Shown here: piece by piece, positions 54,508 through 62,294 of the stretch
How positions within the stretch are numbered: the first letter of the stretch is position 1
Layout: every line of letters begins with the position of its first letter
NCBI GenBank assembly: GCA_965216945.1
Contig: CBDCGU010000003.1
Coordinates: forward strand, 2,418,001-2,482,000
DNA: 64,000 nucleotides
Origin: DATHZQ01 sp965216945
GTDB lineage: Bacteria > Actinomycetota > Acidimicrobiia > Spongiisociales > UBA5794
Reading direction: 5' to 3'
Notes under the pieces: generated by a model
What the model saw: only the letters and a program-made list of their open reading frames with translations
Databases searched by the model: none
What the model was told of the DNA's origin: nothing
Program-made: the position numbers and the translations under genes

Positions 54508-55740
54508 GTGAAGCTGCGCACCCGCATCGAGCGAATTCGGGACAGCCAGTTCGTGGTCCCAGTCGTCTTCATCGTGCTCAGCATCATTCTCGTGGTGGTG
54601 ACGACCCAGCTGGACGAGCACGTCAGTCCGCCGGATCTGCTCATCCCCGCCAAGATCGGTGGTGTGCGCACGCTGCTGGCCACCGTCGCCGGCTCGATCA
54701 TCACTGCGGCCGCCCTGGTGTTTTCGTTCTCGGCGATCACGGTGCAGCTGGCCTCGAGCCAGTATTCACCCCGCCTGGTGCAGGAGTTCCTGCGCGATCG
54801 CGTCCAGCAGTCCATCGCCGGGCTCGTCATGGGGACGTTCACATTCGCCCTGACCTCGCTGGCCACACTCGGCGTCAACACCTCCGACGAAGCGCGGACC
54901 GATTGGACGGCGACGACGGCGGTGGTGCTCGGCGTGGCCAGTGCGGTCTCGATCGTCGTATTCATCGATCACATCACTCGCCGCATCCGGATCGACGACA
55001 CGATTCGTCGCATCACGATGCGGACCGTGGCAACGTTCGAAGCCGCCGGCGGTGGCGCCGCGGTCGCCGCCGATGGCTGGAACCTGCAGCCGGAGACCAG
55101 GTCGTCGTGCGTGCGTTCCGCCGAGACGGGATTCATTCAGGAGATCGAATGCGATCGGCTGGTGGAAGCGCTGCAACCGGGGATCGTGGCCCGGCTCGAC
55201 GTCTGGACGGGCGGTTTCGTCGCCGAAGGCGGCAGGCTCCTCACCGTCTGGACGGAACGGGCCGCACCGGCGCCCGCAGCGCTTCGAGAGTTCATCGCGG
55301 TGGGCGACACGAGGACGATCGAGCGGGACCCCGAACACGGCATCCGCCAGTTGGTCGACATCGGCCTGCGTGCCTTGTCGCCGGGAGTCAACGATCCGGC
55401 GACGGCTGCCGACGTCGCTCGCAACCTCGCGCTGTGTGTCCGAGCGGCATATCTCGTGGGTCCGCCGACCCGCGTGTGGGTATCCGGCAACGGGGCGCGG
55501 CTGTTCGCTCCTCACGCCCGTGGGCCCAGCGACCACGTTGCCGTGGCGTACGAGCCCATACGGCGGAAAGCAGCGGATGAGCCAATGGTGCTCGGTGCGA
55601 TCGTCGAGTCCTTGGAGTCCCTGGCCGACGAGCTGGAGGAGCGGGAGATCGACGCTACCGCCATCGACCGTGAGGTGGCGGCCGCTTCAGCCACGCTGCG
55701 TGAGCTCGGCGAGCCGGTCGCCGGCTCGCAACCGCAGTGA
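54508..55740 (+). CDS. DUF2254 membrane protein
   Basis: A 410-residue protein of the DUF2254 family. Four hydrophobic helices lie within the first 165 residues (VVPVVFIVLSIILVVV; SIITAAALVFSFSAITVQLA; IAGLVMGTFTFALTSLAT; AVVLGVASAVSIVVFI). The soluble C-terminal half carries the family block GIRQLVDIGLRALSPGVNDP, here with TATAADV after it. Function is not known; the soluble part may bind nucleotide or lipid. GTG start; divergent from the respiratory operon. Confidence 0.85.
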   Translation: MKLRTRIERIRDSQFVVPVVFIVLSIILVVVTTQLDEHVSPPDLLIPAKIGGVRTLLATVAGSIITAAALVFSFSAITVQLASSQYSPRLVQEFLRDRVQQSIAGLVMGTFTFALTSLATLGVNTSDEARTDWTATTAVVLGVASAVSIVVFIDHITRRIRIDDTIRRITMRTVATFEAAGGGAAVAADGWNLQPETRSSCVRSAETGFIQEIECDRLVEALQPGIVARLDVWTGGFVAEGGRLLTVWTERAAPAPAALREFIAVGDTRTIERDPEHGIRQLVDIGLRALSPGVNDPATAADVARNLALCVRAAYLVGPPTRVWVSGNGARLFAPHARGPSDHVAVAYEPIRRKAADEPMVLGAIVESLESLADELEEREIDATAIDREVAAASATLRELGEPVAGSQPQ

Positions 55741-55812
55741 ACCCGTGACCGAGTCCTCTCGATCGACGTGCGAACCCCCGTCTTCTCTCGTTCGGGTGAG
55801 GACGAGTCTCGT

Positions 55813-56184
55813 TCAGGTGACGACGAAACGTACAGTTGGCCGGCCTGCCTCGGACGTCAGCTCCACGTCCGCAGCGACCGCCCGGAGGACCATCTGCCCG
55901 AGCGAGGTCTCCGCTGGCGGCCACGAATCCAGGGTCGGCGGCGCGCCGGTGGCGGCGACGCTGACGGCGAGACCTCGCTGGGCTGCGAACGCCTCGCACA
56001 CGAGCTCGCCGCCCATTCCCAACTCGAGCAGCGCCGTGCTCGCCTCGTCGATGGCGAGACCGAGCTCGTCCATCTTGTCGTAGCCCATATCGACCTCTGC
56101 GGCGGCGCCGCTGGCGACGGAGCGTACGACCCGAACGGCTTCCGGTCGGGCGGGAACTTCGAGGCGGAAGACCGGGGGTGTCAT
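55813..56184 (-). CDS. RsbW-like anti-sigma ATPase domain protein
   Basis: A 123-residue GHKL ATPase-type protein. ATG at 56184 starts MTPPVFRLEVPARPEAVRVV. The N-box is DKMDELGLAIDEASTALLEL, typical of anti-sigma kinases. The later glycine-rich G-box is weak, so nucleotide binding may be partial. It is divergent from the STAS-RsbW-sigma operon, and the 54-bp gap between them holds a perfect inverted repeat. It likely belongs to the same partner-switching circuit. Confidence 0.78.
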   Translation of the reverse strand: MTPPVFRLEVPARPEAVRVVRSVASGAAAEVDMGYDKMDELGLAIDEASTALLELGMGGELVCEAFAAQRGLAVSVAATGAPPTLDSWPPAETSLGQMVLRAVAADVELTSEAGRPTVRFVVT

Positions 56185-56199
56185 GGATTCGTATACTAC

Positions 56200-56219
56200 G
56201 GGGTGGTTGACGCCACCCC
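56200..56219. promoter_or_regulatory. Inverted repeat between divergent sigma-circuit genes
   Basis: GGGGTGG (56200-56206) and CCACCCC (56213-56219) are perfect 7-bp complements around TTGACG. The site lies between the start codons at 56184 and 56239 and could be a shared operator or part of overlapping promoters. Confidence 0.55.
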
Positions 56220-56238
56220 ATGACGAACGAGGCGACCG

Positions 56239-56577
56239 ATGCCCCCGCAACTCACGATCGAGGAATCCACCGACGGAACGCACGTCGTTCTCGCCGTCGT
56301 CGGTGAGATCGACCTTGCCACTGCGGCGGAGTTCGAGGCGAGGATCGAATCAGCCGGCAGTGCCGCCTCCATCGTCCTCGATATGACGCAAGTCGCGTTC
56401 ATCGATTCGACCGGCCTCAGGGTGCTCCTATCGGCACATGAGCGTGCCGACGACGGTGGCGGTCGACTTGCCATCGTCGCCGGCGAGGGTCCGGTGACCA
56501 AGCTCCTCGCCATCACCGGGGTGGACGAGTGGCTCAATGTCCACGAGACACGGAGCTCAGCCACATCGGATGGCTGA
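56239..56577 (+). CDS. STAS-domain anti-anti-sigma factor
   Basis: A 112-residue RsbV/SpoIIAA-like protein. LDMTQVAFIDSTGLRVLLSA holds the phosphorylatable Ser (about residue 57), and the N-terminal strand VVLAVVGEIDLATAAEFEAR is the family start. When unphosphorylated it binds the RsbW-like ATPase and frees sigma. It is the first gene of a three-gene operon with 8-bp and 4-bp overlaps. Confidence 0.93.
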   Translation: MPPQLTIEESTDGTHVVLAVVGEIDLATAAEFEARIESAGSAASIVLDMTQVAFIDSTGLRVLLSAHERADDGGGRLAIVAGEGPVTKLLAITGVDEWLNVHETRSSATSDG

Positions 56578-56932
56578 GCCCTCCGAGTACCGCCTGCATC
56601 TCCCGGCCTCCGCCGAATCCGTTGCGCTGGCGCGTCTCTTCCTCGCGACCGTGTTGCGTACTCACCATGTCGATGAAGCCGCCGTGGACGATGCCAAGCT
56701 CGCCGTGTCGGAGCTGGCTACCGAGTGCGTGGTCAACGGGCCGAGTGATCGGTTCTCGGTCGTGGTCGCCCCGGCAACGGAGCTCTTTCGCGTCGAGGTC
56801 GGGCCGCTGACGCTCGGCGAAGCCGCCGACCGCAGCGAGCGTGTCCACCTCGCCCGAGCGTTGTTTCCGTCGATGGAGCTCGATCCGGTGACGCACACCG
56901 CCATGTACACGATCGCTGCCGCCGAGTCGTGA
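56570..56932 (+). CDS. RsbW-like anti-sigma factor
   Basis: A 120-residue GHKL-fold protein. The N-box-like helix DAKLAVSELATECVVNGPSD resembles SELxTNAVxH of RsbW but the usual second half (AVRH) is replaced. The C-terminal strands follow the anti-sigma pattern, but an ATP-lid glycine motif is not obvious. It lies between STAS and sigma genes with overlapping stop/start codons at both ends, the classic position of the anti-sigma factor. Confidence 0.85.
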   Translation: MAEPSEYRLHLPASAESVALARLFLATVLRTHHVDEAAVDDAKLAVSELATECVVNGPSDRFSVVVAPATELFRVEVGPLTLGEAADRSERVHLARALFPSMELDPVTHTAMYTIAAAES

Positions 56933-57660
56933 CCGACGCAGAGCTGGAGTTGTTCCAGCAGCGGGACGATCCGGTTGCGCGTGCACGCCTCGTTGCTGCC
57001 TACGAAGGTATCGCGATACGGCTTGCCGCCCGGTATCGAGGACGGGGCGAGCCCGAGGACGACCTCCAGCAGGTCGCCCGCCTTGGACTTCTCAACGCCA
57101 TAGACCGCTTCGACGCAGACTACGGCGTCAAGTTCGCCACCTATGCGACGCGCACGATCGTGGGCGAGCTGAAGCGACACCTGCGGGACAGGACCTGGTC
57201 GATCCGGGTGCCCCGGTCGTTGCAGGAGCGCTGGCTGGAGACGAACCGAGCGGCCGAGGATCTCACTCACCGGCTCCACCGCTCTCCCACGGTCGACGAG
57301 ATCGCAGCGGAGATCGGAGCGAGCCGGGACGAGGTGCTCGAAGCCATGGATGCGGGAAGTGCGTACACGGCTGGCTCGTTGGATGTGCCGGTTGGGTCTG
57401 AGGACGGCGATGCCGTCCTCGCCGATCGCCTCGGCGCCATCGACGCAGACCTGGAGACAGCAGGACCGTGGGCGTTCGCCGTCGAACAGATTCGGGCGCT
57501 GCCCGCCAGGGAGAGAGCGATCCTCGTGATGCGGTTCTTCGAAGACAAGTCGCAGACCGAGATCGCCGAAGCGATCGGGGTCTCCCAGATGCACGTGTCC
57601 CGCCTGCTCCGACGCAGCTTGAGCAAGCTGCGTGAGACGTCGGGCGCCGGAGGGGTCTGA
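56929..57660 (+). CDS. SigB/SigF-type RNA polymerase sigma factor
   Basis: A 243-residue group 3 sigma factor. Region 2 covers GRGEPEDDLQQVARLGLLNA and FDADYGVKFATYATRTIVGE, region 3 LHRSPTVDEIAAEIGASRDE, and region 4 RERAILVMRFFEDKSQTEIA with the recognition helix VSQMHVSRLLRRSLSKLR. It lacks region 1.1. The GTG overlaps the RsbW-like stop (GTGA), so sigma is made in step with its antagonist. Five nearby promoters of GTTT-N15/16-GGGTA type are the expected targets of this class. Confidence 0.93.
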   Translation: MTDAELELFQQRDDPVARARLVAAYEGIAIRLAARYRGRGEPEDDLQQVARLGLLNAIDRFDADYGVKFATYATRTIVGELKRHLRDRTWSIRVPRSLQERWLETNRAAEDLTHRLHRSPTVDEIAAEIGASRDEVLEAMDAGSAYTAGSLDVPVGSEDGDAVLADRLGAIDADLETAGPWAFAVEQIRALPARERAILVMRFFEDKSQTEIAEAIGVSQMHVSRLLRRSLSKLRETSGAGGV

Positions 57661-57689
57661 GCATCCGGTATCCCGGGGGGCGGTTCGGC

Positions 57690-59231
57690 TCAACCGGCCC
57701 TCAAACGGCGCTGCAACAGCACCAGCGACACGGCGAACAGGGCGACGCTGCCAGCGCCCAGCGCGACCATCGTGCGGAGATCCACCCCCTCGGCACGGAA
57801 CATGACGTCGCGCAGCGAGTCGATGGCGTGGGTGATGGGAAGCGCCCACGAGACCGATCGGACCCAGACGACCAGACGGTCCAGGCTCAAGAAGAAGCCG
57901 GAGAAGAACGTACTGAGCAGCAGCACGATGAGCGCCAGGTTGATGGCTTGCGAGTCGGAGCTGACGACGGCCGAGATCGTGAAGCCGACCCCCAGGGACG
58001 CCAACGACAACAGGAACAGCACGAGCGTGTACGCGGCGATCGATCCGGTGATCGGTACGCCGAAGGCTCCCAGCATCAGCAGCGTCAAGGCGGTTGCGAC
58101 CAGTGAGATGGCGGCGAGGAAACCGATGTACTTGCCGGCCAGGATCTGTGCGGCGTGCACAGGAGAGACACGGAACAACTCTTGTGTGCCCAGCGCACGC
58201 TCGCGTACGAGGGACAGGCCACCGAGGGTGATGCCGATGTGCTGGATCAACAGCGCGATCACACCGGGCGCATAGAAGGCGGTGATGTCCAACTCGGTTG
58301 CGCTCACGACGTCGGCGTCTGCGCCGAATGGGCTCACGAGGATGTCCGGGGGGACGCGGCGGAAGTCGTCGAGATTGTCGGCGAGCAGCGTGAGTTCTTC
58401 CTCGATCCGATGCATCTCGGCGATCTCGTCATCGAGCGGGCTCCCCACCGCATTGACGTCGAAGCTCTCCAGTTCGCTCACGAGCGTCGCGAGTTGCCCC
58501 GATGTGCCGTCCTCGCCCGCCGTCGCATCGAAGTCGTCGCGGATGTTCTCGACGAGGATCTCCGTCGAGCCGACTTGTTGCTGGATCAATCTCAACTGAC
58601 TGCTCAGCAGCCGGCGTTGCTCGGCGGCCTCGGAGGTGTTCCCCGCCTCGAGGGCACGTCGCATGGCGCCGGCACTCTCGGTCGCCGCCGGCAGGAGGGT
58701 CTCCAGATCCTCGGACTCCTCCTGGCCCGAGGCGACGAGCTCCTCGAGGATCCGGCGGTTGACGACATCCACCGTGCTCCGGGCGATGAGCGAGATCGTG
58801 GCCTGCTCGAACGGGTCGAGCTGATCGTGGAGAACGACGAAGATGGCGCGCTCACCGTTGCGGATCGTGTCGATCGGCGCTTCGGGCACGACGACTGCGA
58901 CGTCGGCCCGGCCGTCACGCAGCCAGATCAGCGCCTCGTCGGTCGTGGCGACGTCGCCGACGATGATGATGTCGTCGCCGAACTCGTCCGCTCTCGACTC
59001 GATCTGCTCCAAGAATGTCCCGTCGCCCGAGCTCACGAACACCGTGGCAAGCGGCTCGGTGTCCTGGCGATAGCCAAGGCCGAAGAGGGCGAGGATCAGG
59101 AATGGACCGAGGATCAGCGTGAGCACCAGTCGGGGCTGCCGGGCCACGTCCGCAATCTCCTTGCGTGCGAACGCGACGACTCGCGTGATCACGTTACCGA
59201 TCTCACGCATGGTGAACTCGGGACGTCGCAT
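57690..59231 (-). CDS. ABC-2 type transporter permease
   Basis: A 513-residue permease. One N-terminal helix (LVLTLILGPFLILALFGLG, about 36-54) is followed by a large outer domain (about 60-300) with coiled-coil stretches such as EIAEMHRIEEELTLLADNL, then five helices with LSLVRERALGTQELFRVSPV and ending LLQRRLRAG. This layout is that of YhgE/Pip-like or DrrB-like exporters. It overlaps the ATPase gene by 29 bp (ATG 59231; ATG 59210 is the alternative). Substrate unknown, perhaps lipid or drug. Confidence 0.9.
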   Translation of the reverse strand: MRRPEFTMREIGNVITRVVAFARKEIADVARQPRLVLTLILGPFLILALFGLGYRQDTEPLATVFVSSGDGTFLEQIESRADEFGDDIIIVGDVATTDEALIWLRDGRADVAVVVPEAPIDTIRNGERAIFVVLHDQLDPFEQATISLIARSTVDVVNRRILEELVASGQEESEDLETLLPAATESAGAMRRALEAGNTSEAAEQRRLLSSQLRLIQQQVGSTEILVENIRDDFDATAGEDGTSGQLATLVSELESFDVNAVGSPLDDEIAEMHRIEEELTLLADNLDDFRRVPPDILVSPFGADADVVSATELDITAFYAPGVIALLIQHIGITLGGLSLVRERALGTQELFRVSPVHAAQILAGKYIGFLAAISLVATALTLLMLGAFGVPITGSIAAYTLVLFLLSLASLGVGFTISAVVSSDSQAINLALIVLLLSTFFSGFFLSLDRLVVWVRSVSWALPITHAIDSLRDVMFRAEGVDLRTMVALGAGSVALFAVSLVLLQRRLRAG

Positions 59232-60228
59232 CGGTTTCCGAAACCGTGACGTCGCCCTCGATGCGATGGCGGCTCACCAGCTCCACGAACACATCGTCGA
59301 AGGGGGGAAGCCATTCCTCCGCCTGCTCGATGCCGATGTTCCGCTCACCGAGCCACGTGCTCAGGGCCGGCACGGCAACAGCTGCCTCCTCGACCGTGAA
59401 GCGAAGCCGGCGCTGGCCGGTCGGGACGCAATCGCTCGCCGCCGTCACCCGGCGCAGGTCTTCGATCAATCGAGCATCGGGGGCTTCGGTCAGCTCGACG
59501 TCGACGATGTCGCCCCCGTACGCAGCTCGCCGGAGCCCATCGGGCGTCTCTACCAGCAGCAACCTCCCGTCGGCGAGCACGGCCACGTGATCGCAGTACG
59601 CTGCCTCGCCCACGTACTGGGTGGTTACCACGAGCGTTCGTCCCTCTTCGGTGAGTGCCGCGAACCGGTCCCAGAACTTGCGGCGCAAGATGGGGTCGAT
59701 GCCGGCGGTAGGTTCATCGAGGAAGACCAGCTCGGGCCGGTGAATGAGTGTCGTGGCGAGGGCGAGGCGTCGCTTCATGCCGCCGGAGATGTCGCTCACC
59801 CGCTTGGTCTGGTGGCCGTCGAGCTCGACGAACTCGAGCGCGGCTTCGAGATGAGGCCTCTTCCTCCACTTGCCGCCGTACAGCGAAGCGAAGAAGGCGA
59901 GGTTCTCCCACACCGAGAGGTTGGGGTAGAGGACGGAGTGTTGCGGCATGTACCCGAGTCGCTGCCGGGTGGCTGCATCAAAGGTCGTCGGGCGACCACC
60001 GAACACGGTGAGATCACCGCCGGTTGGGCTGAGCACGCCGGTCATGAGGCGTACCGCGGTGGTCTTCCCGGAGCCGCTCGGGCCGATGAATCCCACGACG
60101 GAGCCGGCAGGAACGTTGATGTCGAGGGTGTGGATGCCGTCTCCGGAATCGAAGATCTTGCTCACATCCTCGGCACGCACCACGAGGGCGTCGTGCAGCC
60201 CCGTGGCGCTGTTGGGTTCGGCGGGCAT
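59203..60228 (-). CDS. ABC transporter ATP-binding protein
   Basis: A 341-residue ATPase with Walker A GFIGPSGSGKTTAV (about residue 43), signature DISGGMKRRLALATTL, Walker B LVFLDEPTAGIDP and the switch His replaced by Gln (VTTQYV). About 100 residues follow the ATPase domain, as in drug or lipid exporters. It pairs with the overlapping permease gene. Its promoter at 60263-60287 is of the stress-sigma type. Confidence 0.94.
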   Translation of the reverse strand: MPAEPNSATGLHDALVVRAEDVSKIFDSGDGIHTLDINVPAGSVVGFIGPSGSGKTTAVRLMTGVLSPTGGDLTVFGGRPTTFDAATRQRLGYMPQHSVLYPNLSVWENLAFFASLYGGKWRKRPHLEAALEFVELDGHQTKRVSDISGGMKRRLALATTLIHRPELVFLDEPTAGIDPILRRKFWDRFAALTEEGRTLVVTTQYVGEAAYCDHVAVLADGRLLLVETPDGLRRAAYGGDIVDVELTEAPDARLIEDLRRVTAASDCVPTGQRRLRFTVEEAAVAVPALSTWLGERNIGIEQAEEWLPPFDDVFVELVSRHRIEGDVTVSETDATSRVHHA

Positions 60229-60262
60229 TTCGCTCCGATCTCTGAACCAGGCGACGCTGACT

Positions 60263-60287
60263 TACCCATCCCGGCGTCTTTCAAACC
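60263..60287 (-). promoter_or_regulatory. SigB/F-type promoter of the ABC operon
   Basis: On the minus strand GGTTT (60287-60283), a 15-bp spacer, then GGGTA (60267-60263). This matches the GGTTT-N14/16-GGGTA promoters of actinobacterial SigF and SigB. The ABC ATPase starts 35 bases downstream of GGGTA. Confidence 0.78.
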
Positions 60288-60311
60288 AGCCAACCGGCGT
60301 CTTTCAAACCA
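60271..60311. repeat. Tandem 18-bp direct repeat over the ABC promoter
   Basis: CCGGCGTCTTTCAAACCA occurs at 60271-60288 and again at 60294-60311, a 23-bp period with a 5-bp gap. Each copy contains the GGTTT -35 element on the minus strand; only the copy nearer the gene has GGGTA at the right distance. It may be a duplicated activator site. Confidence 0.8.
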
Positions 60312-60335
60312 ACGAGTCATGACACAGGGGAACAC

Positions 60336-60360
60336 GGTTTCAATCTGGCAGCCTTGGGTA
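60336..60360 (+). promoter_or_regulatory. SigB/F-type promoter of the 60371 gene
   Basis: GGTTT (60336-60340), 15-bp spacer, GGGTA (60356-60360). The ATG follows 10 bases after GGGTA, so the mRNA is expected to be leaderless. It is divergent from the ABC operon promoter. Confidence 0.78.
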
Positions 60361-60370
60361 GACCGGGTCC

Positions 60371-61294
60371 ATGAGCACACAGTCACCGACGACATCTGAC
60401 GTCCGTCGCAGCGCCCGTCTTGGCCGTCTGCTCATCGGGATCGGCCTGATAGGGCTCGTCGCGGCAGTGATCGTCGTCGTCCTCGGTTCGCGTTTCGTGG
60501 ATCGAACCGCAGCCACCATCACCGACAGCCTCGACCTCACCGCCGAGGCCGTCCAGGCGTTCGATGAGACGATCGTCGTCGCCGCCGAGGCCACCGAGGT
60601 CGTCGCTTCGGGACTCGGCACCATCACGGACGCCGTCGCCGACTCGGAAGCGACGCTGGAGTCGGCGGGAGAACTGATGGACAGCACCGCCGACGTGTTG
60701 AGCGGCGCCGTTCCCGACAGTGTCGATGCGATCCGTCAGACCATGCCGGCTCTCATTCAGACCGCCGAGCTGCTCGAGGAGGCCCTCGGTGCCCTCTCGT
60801 TACTCGGGGTCGACTTCTCTCCGGAGCGGCCGCCGGCCGATTCCCTTCGCAACATCGAGGGCCGTCTCACCGACGTCGTCGGCACGTTGCGGGAGAGCGC
60901 GGTGAGGCTCGAGACCGTTGGCCTCGGGTTCGGCGACCTCAGCAGGAGCGCCGGTTCGCTCACCGGCGAACTGGAGACCCTCTCGGCGAGCCTCGAGCGC
61001 GCCGACCAGCTCCTCGATGGCTACTCCTCGACCACGCAACGGACGGCGCTGCTGGTGGAGCAGGCGCGAAGCGACGTCGATGCACAGCGCACCGAGGGAC
61101 GGCTCGTGGTGCTGTTGCTCGGGTTACTCCTGGGGCTCGGCCAAGTGGTCCCGCTGTCCCTCGGCTGGCACATGCGCCGCACCCAGGATCCTGCCCTGTC
61201 GGTGGATCCGGGTGGGGACACCCACCATCACGGTCCGACCATGGCCCCCGAATCGGACGTCCTCGGTTTGGATCTGGACGATGCGGGTAGGTGA
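60371..61294 (+). CDS. Membrane protein with a long coiled-coil outer domain (MCP-like)
   Basis: A 307-residue protein with membrane helices at about 18-40 and 241-262. The outer domain (about 41-238) is heptad-like and Ala/Thr/Leu-rich, with TITDAVADSEATLESAGELM and LSRSAGSLTGELETLSASLE, resembling the helical sensor parts of chemotaxis receptors, but no signalling domain follows. The 45-residue tail has HHH and Asp clusters. Function unknown; expression probably depends on the stress sigma factor. Confidence 0.7.
   Translation: MSTQSPTTSDVRRSARLGRLLIGIGLIGLVAAVIVVVLGSRFVDRTAATITDSLDLTAEAVQAFDETIVVAAEATEVVASGLGTITDAVADSEATLESAGELMDSTADVLSGAVPDSVDAIRQTMPALIQTAELLEEALGALSLLGVDFSPERPPADSLRNIEGRLTDVVGTLRESAVRLETVGLGFGDLSRSAGSLTGELETLSASLERADQLLDGYSSTTQRTALLVEQARSDVDAQRTEGRLVVLLLGLLLGLGQVVPLSLGWHMRRTQDPALSVDPGGDTHHHGPTMAPESDVLGLDLDDAGR
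61265..61289 (+). promoter_or_regulatory. SigB/F-type promoter of the GlsB-like gene
   Basis: GGTTT (61265-61269), 15-bp spacer, GGGTA (61285-61289), lying in the 3' end of the 60371 gene. An AGGAGG ribosome binding site and ATG at 61328 follow. Confidence 0.78.
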
Positions 61295-61327
61295 GCGGCA
61301 CTCATCCAACACAGGAGGAACGCGGTC

Positions 61328-61591
61328 ATGGGAATCATCGTCTGGCTGATCATCGGGCTCGTTGCGGGCTTCGTCGCACGTGCTCTCGTGCCGGGTCCTG
61401 ATCCAATCGGAATGCTGGGAACTCTCGTGCTCGGCTTGGTCGGTTCGCTGATCGGCGGATTCCTCGGCAATCTCATCTTCAGCGGTGATCTCGAACTGTC
61501 GGCCGCAGGACTCATCGGATCCATCGTTGGCGCCGTGATCGCTCTGCTCATCTATCGGGCCATGAACTCCCGCCGCCCGTCGCACGTCTGA
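61328..61591 (+). CDS. GlsB/YeaQ/YmgE family stress response membrane protein
   Basis: An 87-residue protein with three hydrophobic helices. The N-terminal GIIVWLIIGLVAGFVAR, PIGMLGTLVLGLVGSLIGGF and LSAAGLIGSIVGAVIALLIY are the family layout with its many glycines. Members are induced by acid, osmotic or general stress; the biochemical role is unknown. AGGAGG precedes the ATG. Confidence 0.92.
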   Translation: MGIIVWLIIGLVAGFVARALVPGPDPIGMLGTLVLGLVGSLIGGFLGNLIFSGDLELSAAGLIGSIVGAVIALLIYRAMNSRRPSHV

Positions 61592-61686
61592 CGCCCCACA
61601 TTCCTGCGTGCCCAAGTTGCGGGCCGGTGCTGCCGCGCCGGCCCGCAACCCGCGCGGGCGGCGATGTGGTGCGCACGCCACGTGGA

Positions 61687-61712
61687 TGTTTGCGGTCCCT
61701 CGCGCTCGGGTA
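61687..61712 (+). promoter_or_regulatory. SigB/F-type promoter of the 61735 gene
   Basis: TGTTT (61687-61691), 16-bp spacer, GGGTA (61708-61712). The start codon lies 23 bases downstream. Confidence 0.75.
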
Positions 61713-61734
61713 GATTCTCCTCGACCGCTCATGA

Positions 61735-62238
61735 ATGGACACGCTCATGCTCGCTGGTGATGGCCACCGTCCCGAGGGCGGTGCAATCGGGAGCGGGCCG
61801 ACTGATGCTCACGCACCGCCAACCCTCGAGTTCGAGCTCGCCGCCGAGGCTGCTGCGCCTTCTCGGGCTCGAGCGATCATCGCCGAGGTCGCAGCCGATC
61901 TCCCTGGGCCGGTCGTGTCTCGCGCTCAGCTCGCGGCGAGTGAGCTGGTGACCAACGCCGTACGCCATGGCTCCGACGAGGGTGGTTCCCTGCGAGTCCG
62001 CATCGTCGCCACACCGGCGGCCGCTCGACTATGGCTCGAAGTCACGGACGACGGTCGCACCTTTCCAAGGCCCGGCTCGGAGGTCGGCGACCATCGGTCG
62101 GACGATCGGGGGGGCTTCGGTCTGGGTATCGTCGAGGCCGTCGCGGATTCTGTCGAGGTCGTGCGCGGTGCGGCGTGGCGCGTCGTCGCCGAGTTCTGGG
62201 GAAGCGGGCCGGCAGGACATCTCCATCGCCACGTTTGA
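61735..62238 (+). CDS. RsbW-like ATP-binding protein
   Basis: A 167-residue GHKL ATPase. An Ala/Pro-rich 30-residue lead is followed by LAASELVTNAVRHGSDEGGS (N-box), LWLEVTDDGRTFP (G1 region) and GGFGLGIVEAVADSVEVVRG (lid), all well kept, unlike the two other anti-sigma proteins at 55.8 and 56.6 kb. It is probably an active anti-sigma kinase under control of its own or a sister sigma factor. ATG 61735 chosen; ATG 61747 is possible. Confidence 0.9.
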   Translation: MDTLMLAGDGHRPEGGAIGSGPTDAHAPPTLEFELAAEAAAPSRARAIIAEVAADLPGPVVSRAQLAASELVTNAVRHGSDEGGSLRVRIVATPAAARLWLEVTDDGRTFPRPGSEVGDHRSDDRGGFGLGIVEAVADSVEVVRGAAWRVVAEFWGSGPAGHLHRHV

Positions 62239-62257
62239 GCTTGCTCCGGACCGGGTA
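62232..62257 (+). promoter_or_regulatory. SigB/F-type promoter of dps
   Basis: CGTTT (62232-62236), 16-bp spacer, GGGTA (62253-62257). It overlaps the stop of the preceding gene. The dps ATG is at 62295. Confidence 0.78.
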
Positions 62258-62294
62258 GTTCGGAAGGACACCCGACCCAGAGGAGCGACACAGG

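Noticed and set aside
60271..60311. CRISPR array
   Set aside because: Only two repeat copies separated by 5 bp, and they overlap a promoter.
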